Assembly: GCF_028657905.1 (NCBI RefSeq)
Contig: NZ_CP117781.1
Coordinates: forward strand, 2,542,001-2,606,000
DNA length: 64,000 nt
Direction: 5' to 3'
Source of the DNA: Burkholderia sp. FERM BP-3421
GTDB taxonomy: Bacteria > Pseudomonadota > Gammaproteobacteria > Burkholderiales > Burkholderiaceae
The notes beneath the pieces are model-generated. The model was not told the origin of the DNA. It worked only from the letters and a program-made list of their open reading frames with translations, and made no database searches. The position numbers and the translations under genes are program-made. Position 1 is the first letter of the stretch; every line of letters starts with the position of its first letter. Below, piece after piece: positions 26,090 through 35,068 of this stretch.

Positions 26090-27064
26090 TCAGGAAAATG
26101 AGAACCGCTCCCGATACGCTTGAGGAGCGACCCGCAGTAACCGGACGAAGCTACGCCGCATGCTTTCTTCACTACCGAATCCGCAACGGCTTGCGATGCG
26201 TTTGACCGGCCATGACGTCTCGCCGAGTAGTCGCTGTGCTGCCTCGACTCGGAGTTGCTCAACCGCGCGCGCAGGTGTCCGGCCCGTTTCCGCCTTGTAG
26301 TGACGCATGAAGCTGCGTTCGCTCATGTGGAGTCGTCTGGCTAGCAAAGGAACGGAAAGATCAGACGCCAGGTGTGCCGCCATCCATGCGTGCAATTCAC
26401 CGAACCTGTCATCTGCCTTTTGCATCGACAGCATGGCACTAAACTGGGACTGGCCGCCTGGGCGCTTCAGAAAGACGACGAGTTCACGAGCGACTTCCAG
26501 TGCTACCGAACGGCCGAGGTCTTCTTCCACGAGCGCAAGGGCGAGATCGATTCCTGCGGTCACACCTGCGGATGTCCAGATATCGCCGTCGCGAACGAAT
26601 ATTGGATCGGTTTCTACGCGCAGCTTGGGATAGCGGTTCGTGAGTTCGTCGCAGCGGGTCCAATGCGTGACCACACGTCGGCCATCCAGTAATCCGGCCT
26701 CTGCCAGCAGAAAAGCCCCGGAACACACGGAGGCGATGCGCCTTGATCGGCTGGCTTGCCGCCGTGTCCAACGGGTCAAGCGCGCATCCGCCGATGCCGC
26801 AGAAACGCCGCGGCCGCCCGGAACGACGAGCGTGTCAATAGGCCCTTTCACTGAATGTATGGAATGGGTCAGCAGGGCCAAGCCGGAGGAGGAGGTCACG
26901 AGCCCGGCCTCGGCTGCAACAACCCGAAGTACGTAAGGTTCTGCAAGCCCTCGCTCTACTGCCAGTTCATTGGCGGAGGCAAAAACCTGCAATGGCCCGC
27001 TGACGTCGAGGAGTTGAACGTCCGGAAAAGCGACCAGCAAGATGGATCGTGCTTCGGCTGACAT
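26090..27064 (-). CDS. GlxA-family regulator (DJ-1/PfpI plus AraC domains)
   Basis: 324 residues from MSAEARSILLVAFPDVQLLD; a longer upstream frame was rejected because the family begins here. Residues 8-180 are a DJ-1/PfpI-like amidotransferase fold (VVPGGRGVSAA, SVCSGAFLLAEAGLLDGRRV with Cys in the nucleophile-elbow position, THW). Residues about 215-320 are an AraC DNA-binding domain with two HTHs (SVPLLARRLHMSERSFMRHY; WPVKRIASRCGFGSEESMRR). Such proteins sense small amine or amide ligands and activate nearby genes. It faces a DJ-1/PfpI enzyme 111 bp away, its likely target. Confidence 0.9.
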   Translation of the reverse strand: MSAEARSILLVAFPDVQLLDVSGPLQVFASANELAVERGLAEPYVLRVVAAEAGLVTSSSGLALLTHSIHSVKGPIDTLVVPGGRGVSAASADARLTRWTRRQASRSRRIASVCSGAFLLAEAGLLDGRRVVTHWTRCDELTNRYPKLRVETDPIFVRDGDIWTSAGVTAGIDLALALVEEDLGRSVALEVARELVVFLKRPGGQSQFSAMLSMQKADDRFGELHAWMAAHLASDLSVPLLARRLHMSERSFMRHYKAETGRTPARAVEQLRVEAAQRLLGETSWPVKRIASRCGFGSEESMRRSFVRLLRVAPQAYRERFSFS

Positions 27065-27089
27065 CACGTGGCGAAAACTGTGGGGTAAA

Positions 27090-27103
27090 TGGCAATTCTG
27101 CCA
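27090..27103. promoter_or_regulatory. Palindrome between regulator and enzyme
   Basis: TGGCA-ATTC-TGCCA, a perfect 5-bp inverted repeat, sits in the 111-bp gap between the divergent GlxA-type regulator and the DJ-1/PfpI gene. TGGCA half-sites are common for this regulator group, so it is a likely operator. Confidence 0.5.
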
Positions 27104-27175
27104 AAGGCTACCTGCATAAAATCGATCCGTCCACCTCGAAGACAGTCGCTGGTGCGAATTTGACAAGGTATCCCC

Positions 27176-27856
27176 ATGACGCTCCAAATCGGATTTCTGG
27201 TATTTCCACAAGTACAACAACTAGACCTGACCGGTCCCCATGACGTACTCGCATCGCTTCCCGGCGCAACGGCCCTGTTGATCTGGAAAACACTCGACCC
27301 GGTAACATCTAGCAATGGACTACTCCTTACGCCCACCGCCACATATGAGGACTGCCCGCCACTCGACGTGATTTGTGTTCCCGGTGGAGGGGGTGTAACG
27401 GACCTGTTGCAGGACCTTCAGACGATCGAGTTTGTTCGCAAACAGGCCGCCGGTGCCCGTTACGTCACTTCTGTCTGCACCGGTGCATTATTGCTTGGTG
27501 CAGCAGGGTTGCTTCGCGGACGGCGTGCCACAACTCACTGGGCCTTCCACTCGTTGCTTGAGCCCCTTGGTGCCATTCCGACGCGCGATCGGGTAGTCCG
27601 TGACGGCAACCTCATGACTGGCGGAGGTGTGACCGCGGGCATCGATTTGGGACTGACGGTTGCTGCAGAATTGGCGGGGATTGAGGAAGCGCAGGCGATT
27701 CAGCTCGAACTCGAGTATGCTCCGGCGCCTCCATTCAATGCTGGGAGGCCAGATGTCGCGCCGCAAGCGCTTGTGGAACTAGTGGAACAACGGTCCGAAC
27801 AGGGGCTCGCAGCGCGACGTCGAATAGTCATGGAAATCGCCGCTGATCGAACCTGA
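27176..27856 (+). CDS. DJ-1/PfpI-family protein, isonitrile-hydratase-like
   Basis: 226 residues, MTLQIGFLVFPQVQQLDLTG. Single DJ-1/PfpI domain: Glu/Asp-containing FPQVQQLDLTGPHDVL, then VICVPGGGGVTDLL, the nucleophile elbow SVCTGALLLGAAGLLRGRRA with Cys about residue 100, and TTHWAF. GGGVTAGIDLGL near 155 matches isonitrile hydratase (InhA), which hydrates isonitriles to N-substituted formamides; other members are glyoxalases or amidases. Cytosolic. It diverges from a GlxA-type activator whose sensor half is a paralogue of this enzyme. Confidence 0.8.
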   Translation: MTLQIGFLVFPQVQQLDLTGPHDVLASLPGATALLIWKTLDPVTSSNGLLLTPTATYEDCPPLDVICVPGGGGVTDLLQDLQTIEFVRKQAAGARYVTSVCTGALLLGAAGLLRGRRATTHWAFHSLLEPLGAIPTRDRVVRDGNLMTGGGVTAGIDLGLTVAAELAGIEEAQAIQLELEYAPAPPFNAGRPDVAPQALVELVEQRSEQGLAARRRIVMEIAADRT

Positions 27857-27911
27857 GTTGCCGCTTCGATGCACGACGTGACGTTATCGCGAGTCTGTTC
27901 AGCAGTCGAGA

Positions 27912-28004
27912 CTAGCCATTCGCGTAGTGCAACGAAAGCCCCAGTTCCCGATACACGCGTTCAACGCGGCTATGGTTGCCCTCGCGTGCTTTCCGATACC
28001 AGCG
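27912..28004 (-). pseudogene. IS3-family OrfB fragment
   Basis: The minus strand reads RYRKAREGNHSRVERVYREL, GLSLHYANG, stop at 27,912. N(H/R)xRVxRVYRELGL is the region just before the DDE core of IS3-type OrfB proteins. Nothing else of the element is nearby. In the rest of 27,857-28,423 I see no gene apart from a short protein-like 3' frame ending at about 28,154 (DGLDWTLVRALVERNRRAGD). Confidence 0.45.
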
Positions 28005-28423
28005 GCCTGTAGTGGATTGCTTGCCCTGATTCGACCAGTCCAGCACCGCCTAGTGACAAACTCTGGTCGGTTCAACTGCGCGATCTGGGACGGCCTGGAC
28101 TGGACGCTCGTGCGCGCGCTGGTCGAGCGCAACCGACGGGCCGGCGACGAATGATCAAATGCGCGGAGCTCGACGTGAGCGACAAAAATGCATGAAACAG
28201 ACAAAAAATAGACGCCGCACTGCATTTTCCGGCTCCACGATAGGGGAAGGTAGGACTACATACGAATGCGCACCCTGCGGCGACAAATGTTGACGCCGCG
28301 CCTCATAAAACAGAGGCAGGATGGTGCTTAGGCAGAGATTTTCTGCAGGGTTAAAGCATTACGCTAATCGTTCAGGAAATTACTGTCGTAATGGTTAGAT
28401 TAATCAACTGGAGGGGATAGTCC

Positions 28424-29950
28424 ATGGCGATCCGCGGCTTAACTACTAACAACACGGCAATCAATTCCAACACCACCCTGCAGGACGCGGCGCAGTCGAT
28501 CATCAACGGCGTCACGGGTAAGAGCAATCTAGACGTTGAGGGGCTGGTCAACGGGCTGGTCAAGGATAAGATCAAGGGCTTGAACGTGGCGATCAGTTCC
28601 GCCTCCACCCGGAACACCGATCTGTCCGCCGCGTTTGGCCACCTGCGCACCGAATTGACGTCGCTGCAGACGGCGCTGACCTCGCTGTCCGACGGCACGC
28701 TGCAGCAGAAATTCGCGGTCAAGGCATCGGGCAAGGGCCTGACAGCCACCACCGAGAAGGGCGCGACGGCCGGCAGCTACCAGGTCGAAGTCAAGCAGGT
28801 CGCGACTTCCCAGACGCTCGTGTCGAGCGCGTTCGATCCGAAGCAGAAGCTCGGCACCGGCACGATGACGCTCAAGGTCGGCGACAAGTCGATGGCGCTC
28901 GACATCACCCCGGAGAACAACGCACCGGCCGGCATCGCCGCCGCCATCAACGCGTCGCAGAAGAACCCGGGCGTGACGGCCACGATCGTCAATGGCACTG
29001 ACGGCGCGCACCTGGTGCTGCGCACGGTCGCCTCGGGCAGCGCGAACGTCATCAACATCGACGTCAGCAACGTCAAGGACGACGGCGGCCTGTCGAAGTT
29101 CGCGGTGCAGTCGGTGGTCGATCCGAAGGGCGGCCCGTCGAAGGTGATGGACGGGGCTCACACCTGGACCCAGAGCAAGGACGCGGCGGCCCAGGATGCG
29201 ATCGTCTCGGTCGGCGGCATCACGGCGCGCCACGCCGACAATGCGATGAAGGACGTGATCGCCGGCGTGACGCTGAACGTCACGCAGGAGGCGCTCGGCT
29301 CGACCCAGACGCTGACGATCTCGCCCGACATCGATGCGCAGGCGAAGGTGGTCACCGATTTCGTCGCCCAGTACAACGCCGTGATGAAGACGGCGGCAGA
29401 TTACTCGAAGTTCGACAAAACTGCGGAGAAAGGCAAGCAGGGCGGCATCCTGCTCGGCGACCCGACGCTCAACGCGATCCGCAACTCGCTCGGCAAGATC
29501 ATGGCGGGCGGGATCGACAACGGCACGGCCAAGGCCGGTTTCGCGGAAATCGGTGTGAAGTTTGCGCCGGCGGGCTCGAACCTGCCGGACGGCTCGCTGG
29601 TGGTCGACAACGCCGCGTTGAAGGCGGCGCTGCAGAACAAGCCCGCGGTCGTGGCCCGGGTGTTCAACGCAACCGACGGCCTCGGCAAGCAGATGAGCAA
29701 CCAGATCAACCAGCACATCCGCGACGACGGCACTAAGTTGACCGACAAGGGTACGCTTGCGGTCCGCCTCAGCGAGATCGATACGAGCATGAAGAGCCTG
29801 TCGCAGCGCCGGGAACAGCTGGCGGGCTACGCCGAGCAGTTGACCGCGCAGTACAAGTCACAGTTCACGGTGCTCGACGCGCTGATGACGAAGATGAAGA
29901 GCAACGGCGACTACCTGACGCTGTTGTTTGGTGCCGGTAACAATAAGTAA
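28424..29950 (+). CDS. fliD: Orphan flagellar cap protein FliD (hook-associated protein 2)
   Basis: 508 residues, MAIRGLTTNNTAINSNTTLQ, with GGAGGGG before the ATG. Residues 30-130 match the FliD N-terminal domain (DVEGLVNGLVKDKIKGLN, a helical D0; LTSLSDGTLQQKFAVKASGK). The middle has the FLG-like repeats (GSYQVEVKQVATSQTLVSSA), and residues about 270-490 the C-terminal domain, ending in a coiled coil (LSQRREQLAGYAEQLTAQYK). FliD caps the growing filament and directs flagellin folding; it is exported by the flagellar type III system and has no cleaved signal. No fliC, fliS or other flagellar gene is near, and insertion-sequence relics flank it. Confidence 0.85.
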   Translation: MAIRGLTTNNTAINSNTTLQDAAQSIINGVTGKSNLDVEGLVNGLVKDKIKGLNVAISSASTRNTDLSAAFGHLRTELTSLQTALTSLSDGTLQQKFAVKASGKGLTATTEKGATAGSYQVEVKQVATSQTLVSSAFDPKQKLGTGTMTLKVGDKSMALDITPENNAPAGIAAAINASQKNPGVTATIVNGTDGAHLVLRTVASGSANVINIDVSNVKDDGGLSKFAVQSVVDPKGGPSKVMDGAHTWTQSKDAAAQDAIVSVGGITARHADNAMKDVIAGVTLNVTQEALGSTQTLTISPDIDAQAKVVTDFVAQYNAVMKTAADYSKFDKTAEKGKQGGILLGDPTLNAIRNSLGKIMAGGIDNGTAKAGFAEIGVKFAPAGSNLPDGSLVVDNAALKAALQNKPAVVARVFNATDGLGKQMSNQINQHIRDDGTKLTDKGTLAVRLSEIDTSMKSLSQRREQLAGYAEQLTAQYKSQFTVLDALMTKMKSNGDYLTLLFGAGNNK

Positions 29951-30060
29951 GCCATGGCGCGCGGCGTGCCGCGCGCGCCTCTTGCGGTTTCGCCGCCGCG
30001 GCAGGATCATCGGGCACCGACCTCGCCCGATTCCGCCGGCGGCTGTTGTTGAGGAAGACG

Positions 30061-30165
30061 TTAAGAAGTCCGGGATGTTCTTTGCCATGGCCCCGAAATG
30101 CGCCGCTCGCCAATCGATGGGAACTGGTGCCGAGAGAGTTCGAGGAGTTCCTGGTTCAGGGTCAC
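30061..30165 (-). pseudogene. ISKra4-type transposase, C-terminal fragment
   Basis: The minus strand reads VTLNQELLELSRHQFPSIGE, RRISGPWQRTSRTS, stop at 30,061. It is a diverged copy of the 3' end of the ISKra4 element found 0.9 kb to the right (there QFPWIGERRVSWPWQSTSRAF). Only this end is present. Confidence 0.6.
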
Positions 30166-30434
30166 TATTCGGCAACAGTCGCGAGCCAGGCAGCGCCGAC
30201 GTCGGTGAGCCGAACCTCATCGCCAAGGCGCACAACCAACCCCTTCTTCGCTAGGCCTGACACCGCACGTCCTTCCGTATGATCGAACGATACGAGCGTG
30301 CCCGTATGGGCACGTCCAGCTTCGACGAGCACGGACCTCATGAACGCGTCTTCCCCGGACGAAAGCTTCCCCTCGGCCGCAAACGTTGCTTGGCTCACGT
30401 CCGCCCGTGCAACGACCATGAGGACATCCGGCAC
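30165..30434 (-). CDS. Hypothetical small protein, possibly winged-helix
   Basis: 89 residues from a GTG at 30,434 (MPDVLMVVARADVSQATFAA). The frame stays protein-like upstream for about 35 codons (AVLNRQIEHRKPIER) without a start, so this may be the 3' part of a longer gene. The C-terminal half (LAKKGLVVRLGDEVRLTDVG) resembles a winged-helix wing. Unknown function. Confidence 0.45.
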   Translation of the reverse strand: MPDVLMVVARADVSQATFAAEGKLSSGEDAFMRSVLVEAGRAHTGTLVSFDHTEGRAVSGLAKKGLVVRLGDEVRLTDVGAAWLATVAE

Positions 30435-30613
30435 GCGTTCGATGGGTTTCCGATGCTCGATCTGTCGATTAAGTACAGCGTGGGCAACGCGAACGGCGGC
30501 CCGTCGACGAGTCGCGAGCTGGTGATCACGAACTGGGAGTCGGCACCCCTAGGTCAACTGTTCTGATCCTTATGGCGGATACACTTTCGCTGGTACAACA
30601 CAGGAGAACCAGC

Positions 30614-30979
30614 ATGCGGTTCGCATTCGTCTCGGGCGAGAAGAAGGAAGCGGCTCCCGGCTCGAAAGGAACTTGCGTTAACCCGCTTTGTTCCAGTCCG
30701 ATGGTGGCCAAGTGCGGACGGGTCAAAGTTTGGCACTGGGCTCATAAGGGAAAGAAGCCATGTGACCCATGGTACGAGTCCGAAACACAATGGCATCGCG
30801 ACTGGAAAGACAAGTTTCCGCGAGAGTGGCAGGAAGTGGTCGATCACGACGCTCAGTCGGGGGAAATTCACATAGCGGATGTGAAGACCCCTCACGGCTT
30901 AGTGCTGGAGTTCCAGCACTCTCCTCGCCGTCCAGGCGCGCAGCGACGAGCGGCCGGACCAGCGGCCGACTGGTGTTGA
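30614..30979 (+). pseudogene. CoiA-like competence/nuclease protein, truncated by an IS
   Basis: ATG at 30,614 with AGGAG upstream. It begins MRFAFVSGEKKEAAPGSKGT, followed by a CxxC-type pair (TCVNPLCSSPMVAKCG), VWHWAHKGKKPCDPW, ETQWHRDWKDKFPREWQEVV and HIADVKTPHGLVLEFQHS. These are the N-terminal and nuclease-core motifs of CoiA-like proteins (the D...ExQ of DVKT...LEFQ). The similarity stops after FQHS at about 30,925; the remaining codons run into the end of an ISKra4 element and a stop at 30,979. The 3' portion is not found on the other side of the element. Confidence 0.75.
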
Positions 30980-32515
30980 GGGAAGCCGTTAAAAAGCCCG
31001 GGAAGTGCTTTGCCATGGCCACGATACGCGCCGCTCGCCAATCCATGGAAACTGGTGCTTGGAGAGATCGAGGGGTTCCTGATTCAGGGGGGCCACACGC
31101 ACCTGTACTATGTTGTGTGCTCCCGCGCGACTCCAGCGCATGTGCTGGCCCTTGCACATCCGGCGACCGATGATTCGGTTGATTGAGGATTCGACGAAGC
31201 CGGTCGAGATTCATCGGCCAGCGCGTTGCCGTGTGCGGTAGTCGATCAGCGAATCGCGATTAGCTTGTAGATATGTGACCACGTCCAGGAGTTTGCGGCG
31301 CGCCTGTCTGACCTGGCAGCTCGAATCCGGATCGCGCTTCTCGCGCAGGTCAAGGAGTCGGTGGAGTTTTTTCGCGAGCCCTTGCCAACCTGCCGCATCC
31401 CCAGTCCAGACTAGGTTGCGGAAGCGAACAAACAGATCCCACAGTTCGAATGCTGATCCGTTCACAGTGAGCTGCGCGTACGCCAGGGGCGCGACTGCCT
31501 GGTCGGCGTATCGCAACATTCGACCGATATGAGCCCAGTCGAGCACCCACTCGGTATTGAACGGAAGATCAGCAGAAACGCCTGTCAGGTCGAGTGCTCC
31601 ATCGGTCAGTACGCAGACATCGTTCGAATCATCGTAGCCACTGTCTCTCAGGAATTCAGTCATTTCCTCCTGCAAATGCCTGCTGCGCGGCATCGCGGAT
31701 GCCCAAACTCTCGGTTGCCTACCTGTCCGCCCCAAAGCCGCGACCACACTGCCAGCGACGAAGATTCCTTCCCCGTTGTCGTCCGATTGCCCTTGCTCGC
31801 GCCTTGGCCGTTGCTTCGGGCGCGACGAACATAGCCAACGTCAATGCCGAGTTCGGCATCCGGCTTCGTCTCGTCGCCCCATCGATGCGCGGGTCGGGCG
31901 TGCTGTATGCATTTGCCGACATTCATCGTGTGATTGCGGATCGTTACGTGACTGTCACGACCGGACATCGGTAACAGCAGATTCATGATCTGCCTGGCCT
32001 GCCGATATGGCATTGATGCACCGAGTTCTGCATGCAGCCATCGTAGCTCACCGGTAGTCACATCCGTAAAGTAGTGCTTGAGCGGCGAAACATACCTGGA
32101 AGCGTCCGCGCCGCAATCGCAAGCCTTCCATCGGTCTCGGCAGTAGAATACCTTCCCGAGCGTGGTCTTCAGTTCAGAGCTGTGGCTATCGTGGAGGCGG
32201 CGAGGTACACCACACGCCCGACATGCCCTGCGCGAAGTGCAGAAGCATGTGATTTGCTCGACAACAAATTCCTGCTGGATACTATTGATCAGCGACTTCC
32301 CTTCAGCGAGGGACAGCCCGACGTCTCCGAATGTCGGATCACTGGTTGTCCGGTGAAGTCGGATTACTTCTACGCGCCGGGTCTCAGTCCCATCGCCATC
32401 GTCGAACTCCAGAGTGACCGTGCATCGCATGGCTCCCTCCGTCTCATAGACAGGAAGGAAAACCATACCTCGTTGTGCGATCACTTCCCAGGCTTTTTAA
32501 CGGCTTCCCTCAACA
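30975..32515 (-). mobile_element. ISKra4-family insertion sequence, inactive
   Basis: The ends are inverted repeats of about 33 bp beginning TGTTGAGGGAAGCCGTT; the left copy starts at about 30,975 and the right one ends at about 32,515. The size (about 1.54 kb) fits the family. The exact tips and any target duplication are unclear. It separates the truncated CoiA-like gene from the terpene locus. Confidence 0.7.
30989..32484 (-). pseudogene. ISKra4-family transposase, frameshift plus nonsense
   Basis: The N-terminal part (about 32,484-31,745) reads MRCTVTLEFDDGDGTETRRV, CRACGVPRRLHDSHSSELKT, then ACDCGADASRY, a Cys-rich zinc region, and ELGIDVGYVRR with the first DDE Asp. A frameshift near 31,745 moves the frame: VAALGRTGRQPRVWASAMPR, then DVCVLTDGALDL (second Asp) and WVLDWAHIGRMLRY. 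An in-frame TGA at 31,211 interrupts it before ISTGFVESSINRIIGRRMCK (Glu-bearing) and the true end at 30,989. Confidence 0.8.
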
Positions 32516-32684
32516 GTTGGTGCTGGTCGCCTGGCCAGCAGCGGCCACATCTGGCGACGGGCCAACTTCTCGCTTCGCCCCGCCCTTTGACCCGAGCATT
32601 CTGCGCAGTGGGACGGGCGCCTTCCCGGCCTGTCAGGGGCGCCGGTACCGATCGTTTGACCACCAGACGATCTTTCACCGATAG

Positions 32685-33791
32685 TTATTTACTAACCTCC
32701 CACCACCAGGCAATACAAGGAATAGGCGGGGCTTCGCTAGAAATGGAGCGTGGTATGTCGGTAAGACCCTCGCATGTAAATGTAACCTGCTGACCAGGGC
32801 CGACATCAACATAAAGATAGCGCCTGGTGAGCTGACTCCAGACCAATCCTCCTCCGACATAGTCAACAAGTGAGTCAACGAACTCGCGAATAACTGGATC
32901 ATCAGTTGACGTCAATATCGCCCGCCTTAATTCTATAAATCTGTTTGCAAGTAGCTCATAGATCCGAACGTAACCATTTATTATCTCCGTGCCGGTGTAT
33001 CCATAATGATGCGCTACCACATCAACCATGTTGTGGTCATGGCCGGGTGAACGATGCGCCTCTTTATAGTAAGAGTAGATCTCACTCCCCCAGTTCAACA
33101 CCATATCGGCCATTTCTGCCATGGCACGTAGTCTTCGGTCTTCCCAGGTGCGTGGAGATATTTTTATCTGTCGCACTATTGTCGCAAGAGCAACATAGGC
33201 TCTTCCTCCGCCACAGAGTAATCTTAACAGCGCGGCGTCATTCAAGTCTGGCATGATTTTACTTTGTACATTATGCACCTTGAAGACTTCAGCCAAAAAC
33301 CAGCCCTTGACAACATCAGCCCACAAAGCCACCTGCTCTGGTGGGGCAAGCTTGTCCATACGTATCCTCAAATCCCGAAATGCAAGTGCGTAACAGTTGC
33401 TGCTATCGATAATATATTCTGGAGATTCAATTGCTCTTACGATTTTTACAAGTGCCGCCACTAATAGCCCAGGGTTGTCTCGAGTGGGCCCTTCATCGCA
33501 GTAATAGTCATCGCATGCAAAAACCAATGCTGAAAAATCCGCGGCGATCTGTTGTAGCTCGAAAGGCCCTGCTGGGTACAACAGTCCTGTTAGACCGCCA
33601 CTGATCCGTCCCTGAACCAACCACTCGCGCGACTTTATATCTGGGTACAGTTTAAACCTGTCCAGAAAATTTATTGCACCTTCCTCAAGCAACTCTATAT
33701 AAGGGGATTGATGGACGGGAAATGGCCAGAATAGAGCAGGCAGATTTGGAATTTCTCTATTGATATTTGATGCGTGGTTTTCTGATTTCAT
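32685..33791 (-). CDS. Class I terpene synthase
   Basis: 368 residues from MKSENHASNI (ATG at 33,791, AGGTG seven bases upstream; an in-frame GTG lies three codons earlier). The aspartate-rich metal site is DDYYCDE at 94-100, and the second metal site reads SEIYSYYKE at 236-244 (Ser236, Ser240, Glu244, with Ser where Asn is usual). FW near 21 and RRY near 323 also fit bacterial class I cyclases. It should ionise a prenyl diphosphate in the cytosol. It follows a methyltransferase 85 bp upstream on the same strand, the arrangement of sodorifen-type pathways in which a C-methylated farnesyl diphosphate is cyclised. Clearly more AT-rich than its neighbours, so probably acquired. Confidence 0.8.
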   Translation of the reverse strand: MKSENHASNINREIPNLPALFWPFPVHQSPYIELLEEGAINFLDRFKLYPDIKSREWLVQGRISGGLTGLLYPAGPFELQQIAADFSALVFACDDYYCDEGPTRDNPGLLVAALVKIVRAIESPEYIIDSSNCYALAFRDLRIRMDKLAPPEQVALWADVVKGWFLAEVFKVHNVQSKIMPDLNDAALLRLLCGGGRAYVALATIVRQIKISPRTWEDRRLRAMAEMADMVLNWGSEIYSYYKEAHRSPGHDHNMVDVVAHHYGYTGTEIINGYVRIYELLANRFIELRRAILTSTDDPVIREFVDSLVDYVGGGLVWSQLTRRYLYVDVGPGQQVTFTCEGLTDIPRSISSEAPPIPCIAWWWEVSK

Positions 33792-33876
33792 GAATTGCAC
33801 CTCGAACTAGTTAACATTGGGGATACCGGACAAAATTGCATTGCATGAAATTTCCGTAATCTGCCGGGCAGTCAAG

Positions 33877-34836
33877 CTATTCAGTTTCTAGCGGTTTGGT
33901 GGCTATTACGCTATAAGTTGAGACCTCGTTCTTGAGCAGGGCTACCGACCAGTTCTCTGCCAGCACCCTCAGTTCCTCTAGTGCGCCCGTTACGCCATAG
34001 GGGAACAGTTCGCTGTTTTCAATATTGGCCCTGGAATCCATCAGCCAGCGGGCGACATCAATATTGGCGGGCAGGACCCGCATGTCACGAACGGAGAAGC
34101 CACTCAGTTCGAGGACTTCGCGAAAGTATGCGGGGGTCTTTCGGTGCCCGCAGGCCAGACGGTCGACCTCGTCAGGGGTGTCGGAGGTGTAAGCCTGCAG
34201 AGGGATGTTGTAGAGGTTGTCCGAGATGATCACGCTACCGCCCGGGCGAATCCTGCTGGCGAGGGCGCGCATGGAAGTTTCGTACAGCTCATTGGGGAAG
34301 TGGGAGATCACCCCGCGAATGATCACCAGGTCATAAGGCTTGTGCGCATCGGGCAACAACTCGATGTCCTTGGCATTGCACAGGTAGAGATTGACACGCT
34401 CCGACAGCCCCTGCCCGGCGTGAAATTTCGCGCAGTACTCCAACTGGCTCTGACTGACATTCACCCCGTCCAGGTGCCGACATTCCGGAAAACGTTCAGC
34501 TAGGAACTTAAGGATGTAGCCCCAGCCACAGCCGATATCAAGAATGCGCTTGATCGGCGGTCGATCGGGCTCTTCTAGGCCGGCCAGTTTCAGTTGACGC
34601 TCGAAGTAACGAATCCCTGACTCGTCGAGGCTGATCGGAGGAGTGGAGCGTGGATCGTCATAGACCCCGAACTGGAACAGGAGGTAGTCGCCGATGGCCT
34701 TGCGCCAATCTTCGGGGCTGTCCTTGTAGGTATAAACGACCTTTTCCTCATAGGTATCGACACTGGAACCCCGGATGATTCGATACGGCAAACGGGTGTC
34801 ATCGGAGATGGCCGACTCTCGGGCTCGAATGCTCAT
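33877..34836 (-). CDS. SAM-dependent methyltransferase, likely prenyl-diphosphate C-methyltransferase
   Basis: 319 residues, MSIRARESAISDDTRLPYRI, with GGA upstream of the ATG. The Rossmann SAM-binding motif I is ILDIGCGWGYILKFLAERFP (98-117); GVNVSQSQLEYCAKF gives motif II and NLYLCNAKDIELLPDAHKPY motifs III-IV. The fold is that of sterol/cyclopropane-type C-methyltransferases. Length and pairing with a downstream terpene synthase match the SodC/SodD pair of Serratia plymuthica, where SodC methylates and cyclises farnesyl diphosphate. The substrate here is inferred from context only. Likely first gene of a two-gene operon. Confidence 0.75.
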   Translation of the reverse strand: MSIRARESAISDDTRLPYRIIRGSSVDTYEEKVVYTYKDSPEDWRKAIGDYLLFQFGVYDDPRSTPPISLDESGIRYFERQLKLAGLEEPDRPPIKRILDIGCGWGYILKFLAERFPECRHLDGVNVSQSQLEYCAKFHAGQGLSERVNLYLCNAKDIELLPDAHKPYDLVIIRGVISHFPNELYETSMRALASRIRPGGSVIISDNLYNIPLQAYTSDTPDEVDRLACGHRKTPAYFREVLELSGFSVRDMRVLPANIDVARWLMDSRANIENSELFPYGVTGALEELRVLAENWSVALLKNEVSTYSVIATKPLETE

Positions 34837-35068
34837 GGCTGTCTATCCTTGTGAATATTCGCTTCACGCTCTGGAGGGGAAACGTAAACCTGCCCGTTGC
34901 GTCGTCACTGATGAGGCTTTGCAGTTCTTCCAGGTGAAGGGCCTGGCGGCTGCCCGCGTGTGCTGCGCCGACGAACGCCATCGCGAGCCAGTCGCGTGTC
35001 GCGGCGGCCTTCGGTGGACAGTTGGTCACAGCGAATTTTCATTGGTCAGGCCAACGAGCGGCGCTATC
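34837..35068. other. Upstream region of the terpene operon
   Basis: About 230 bases with no supported gene. The promoter of the leftward methyltransferase/terpene-synthase unit must lie here; no element stands out. Confidence 0.4.
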
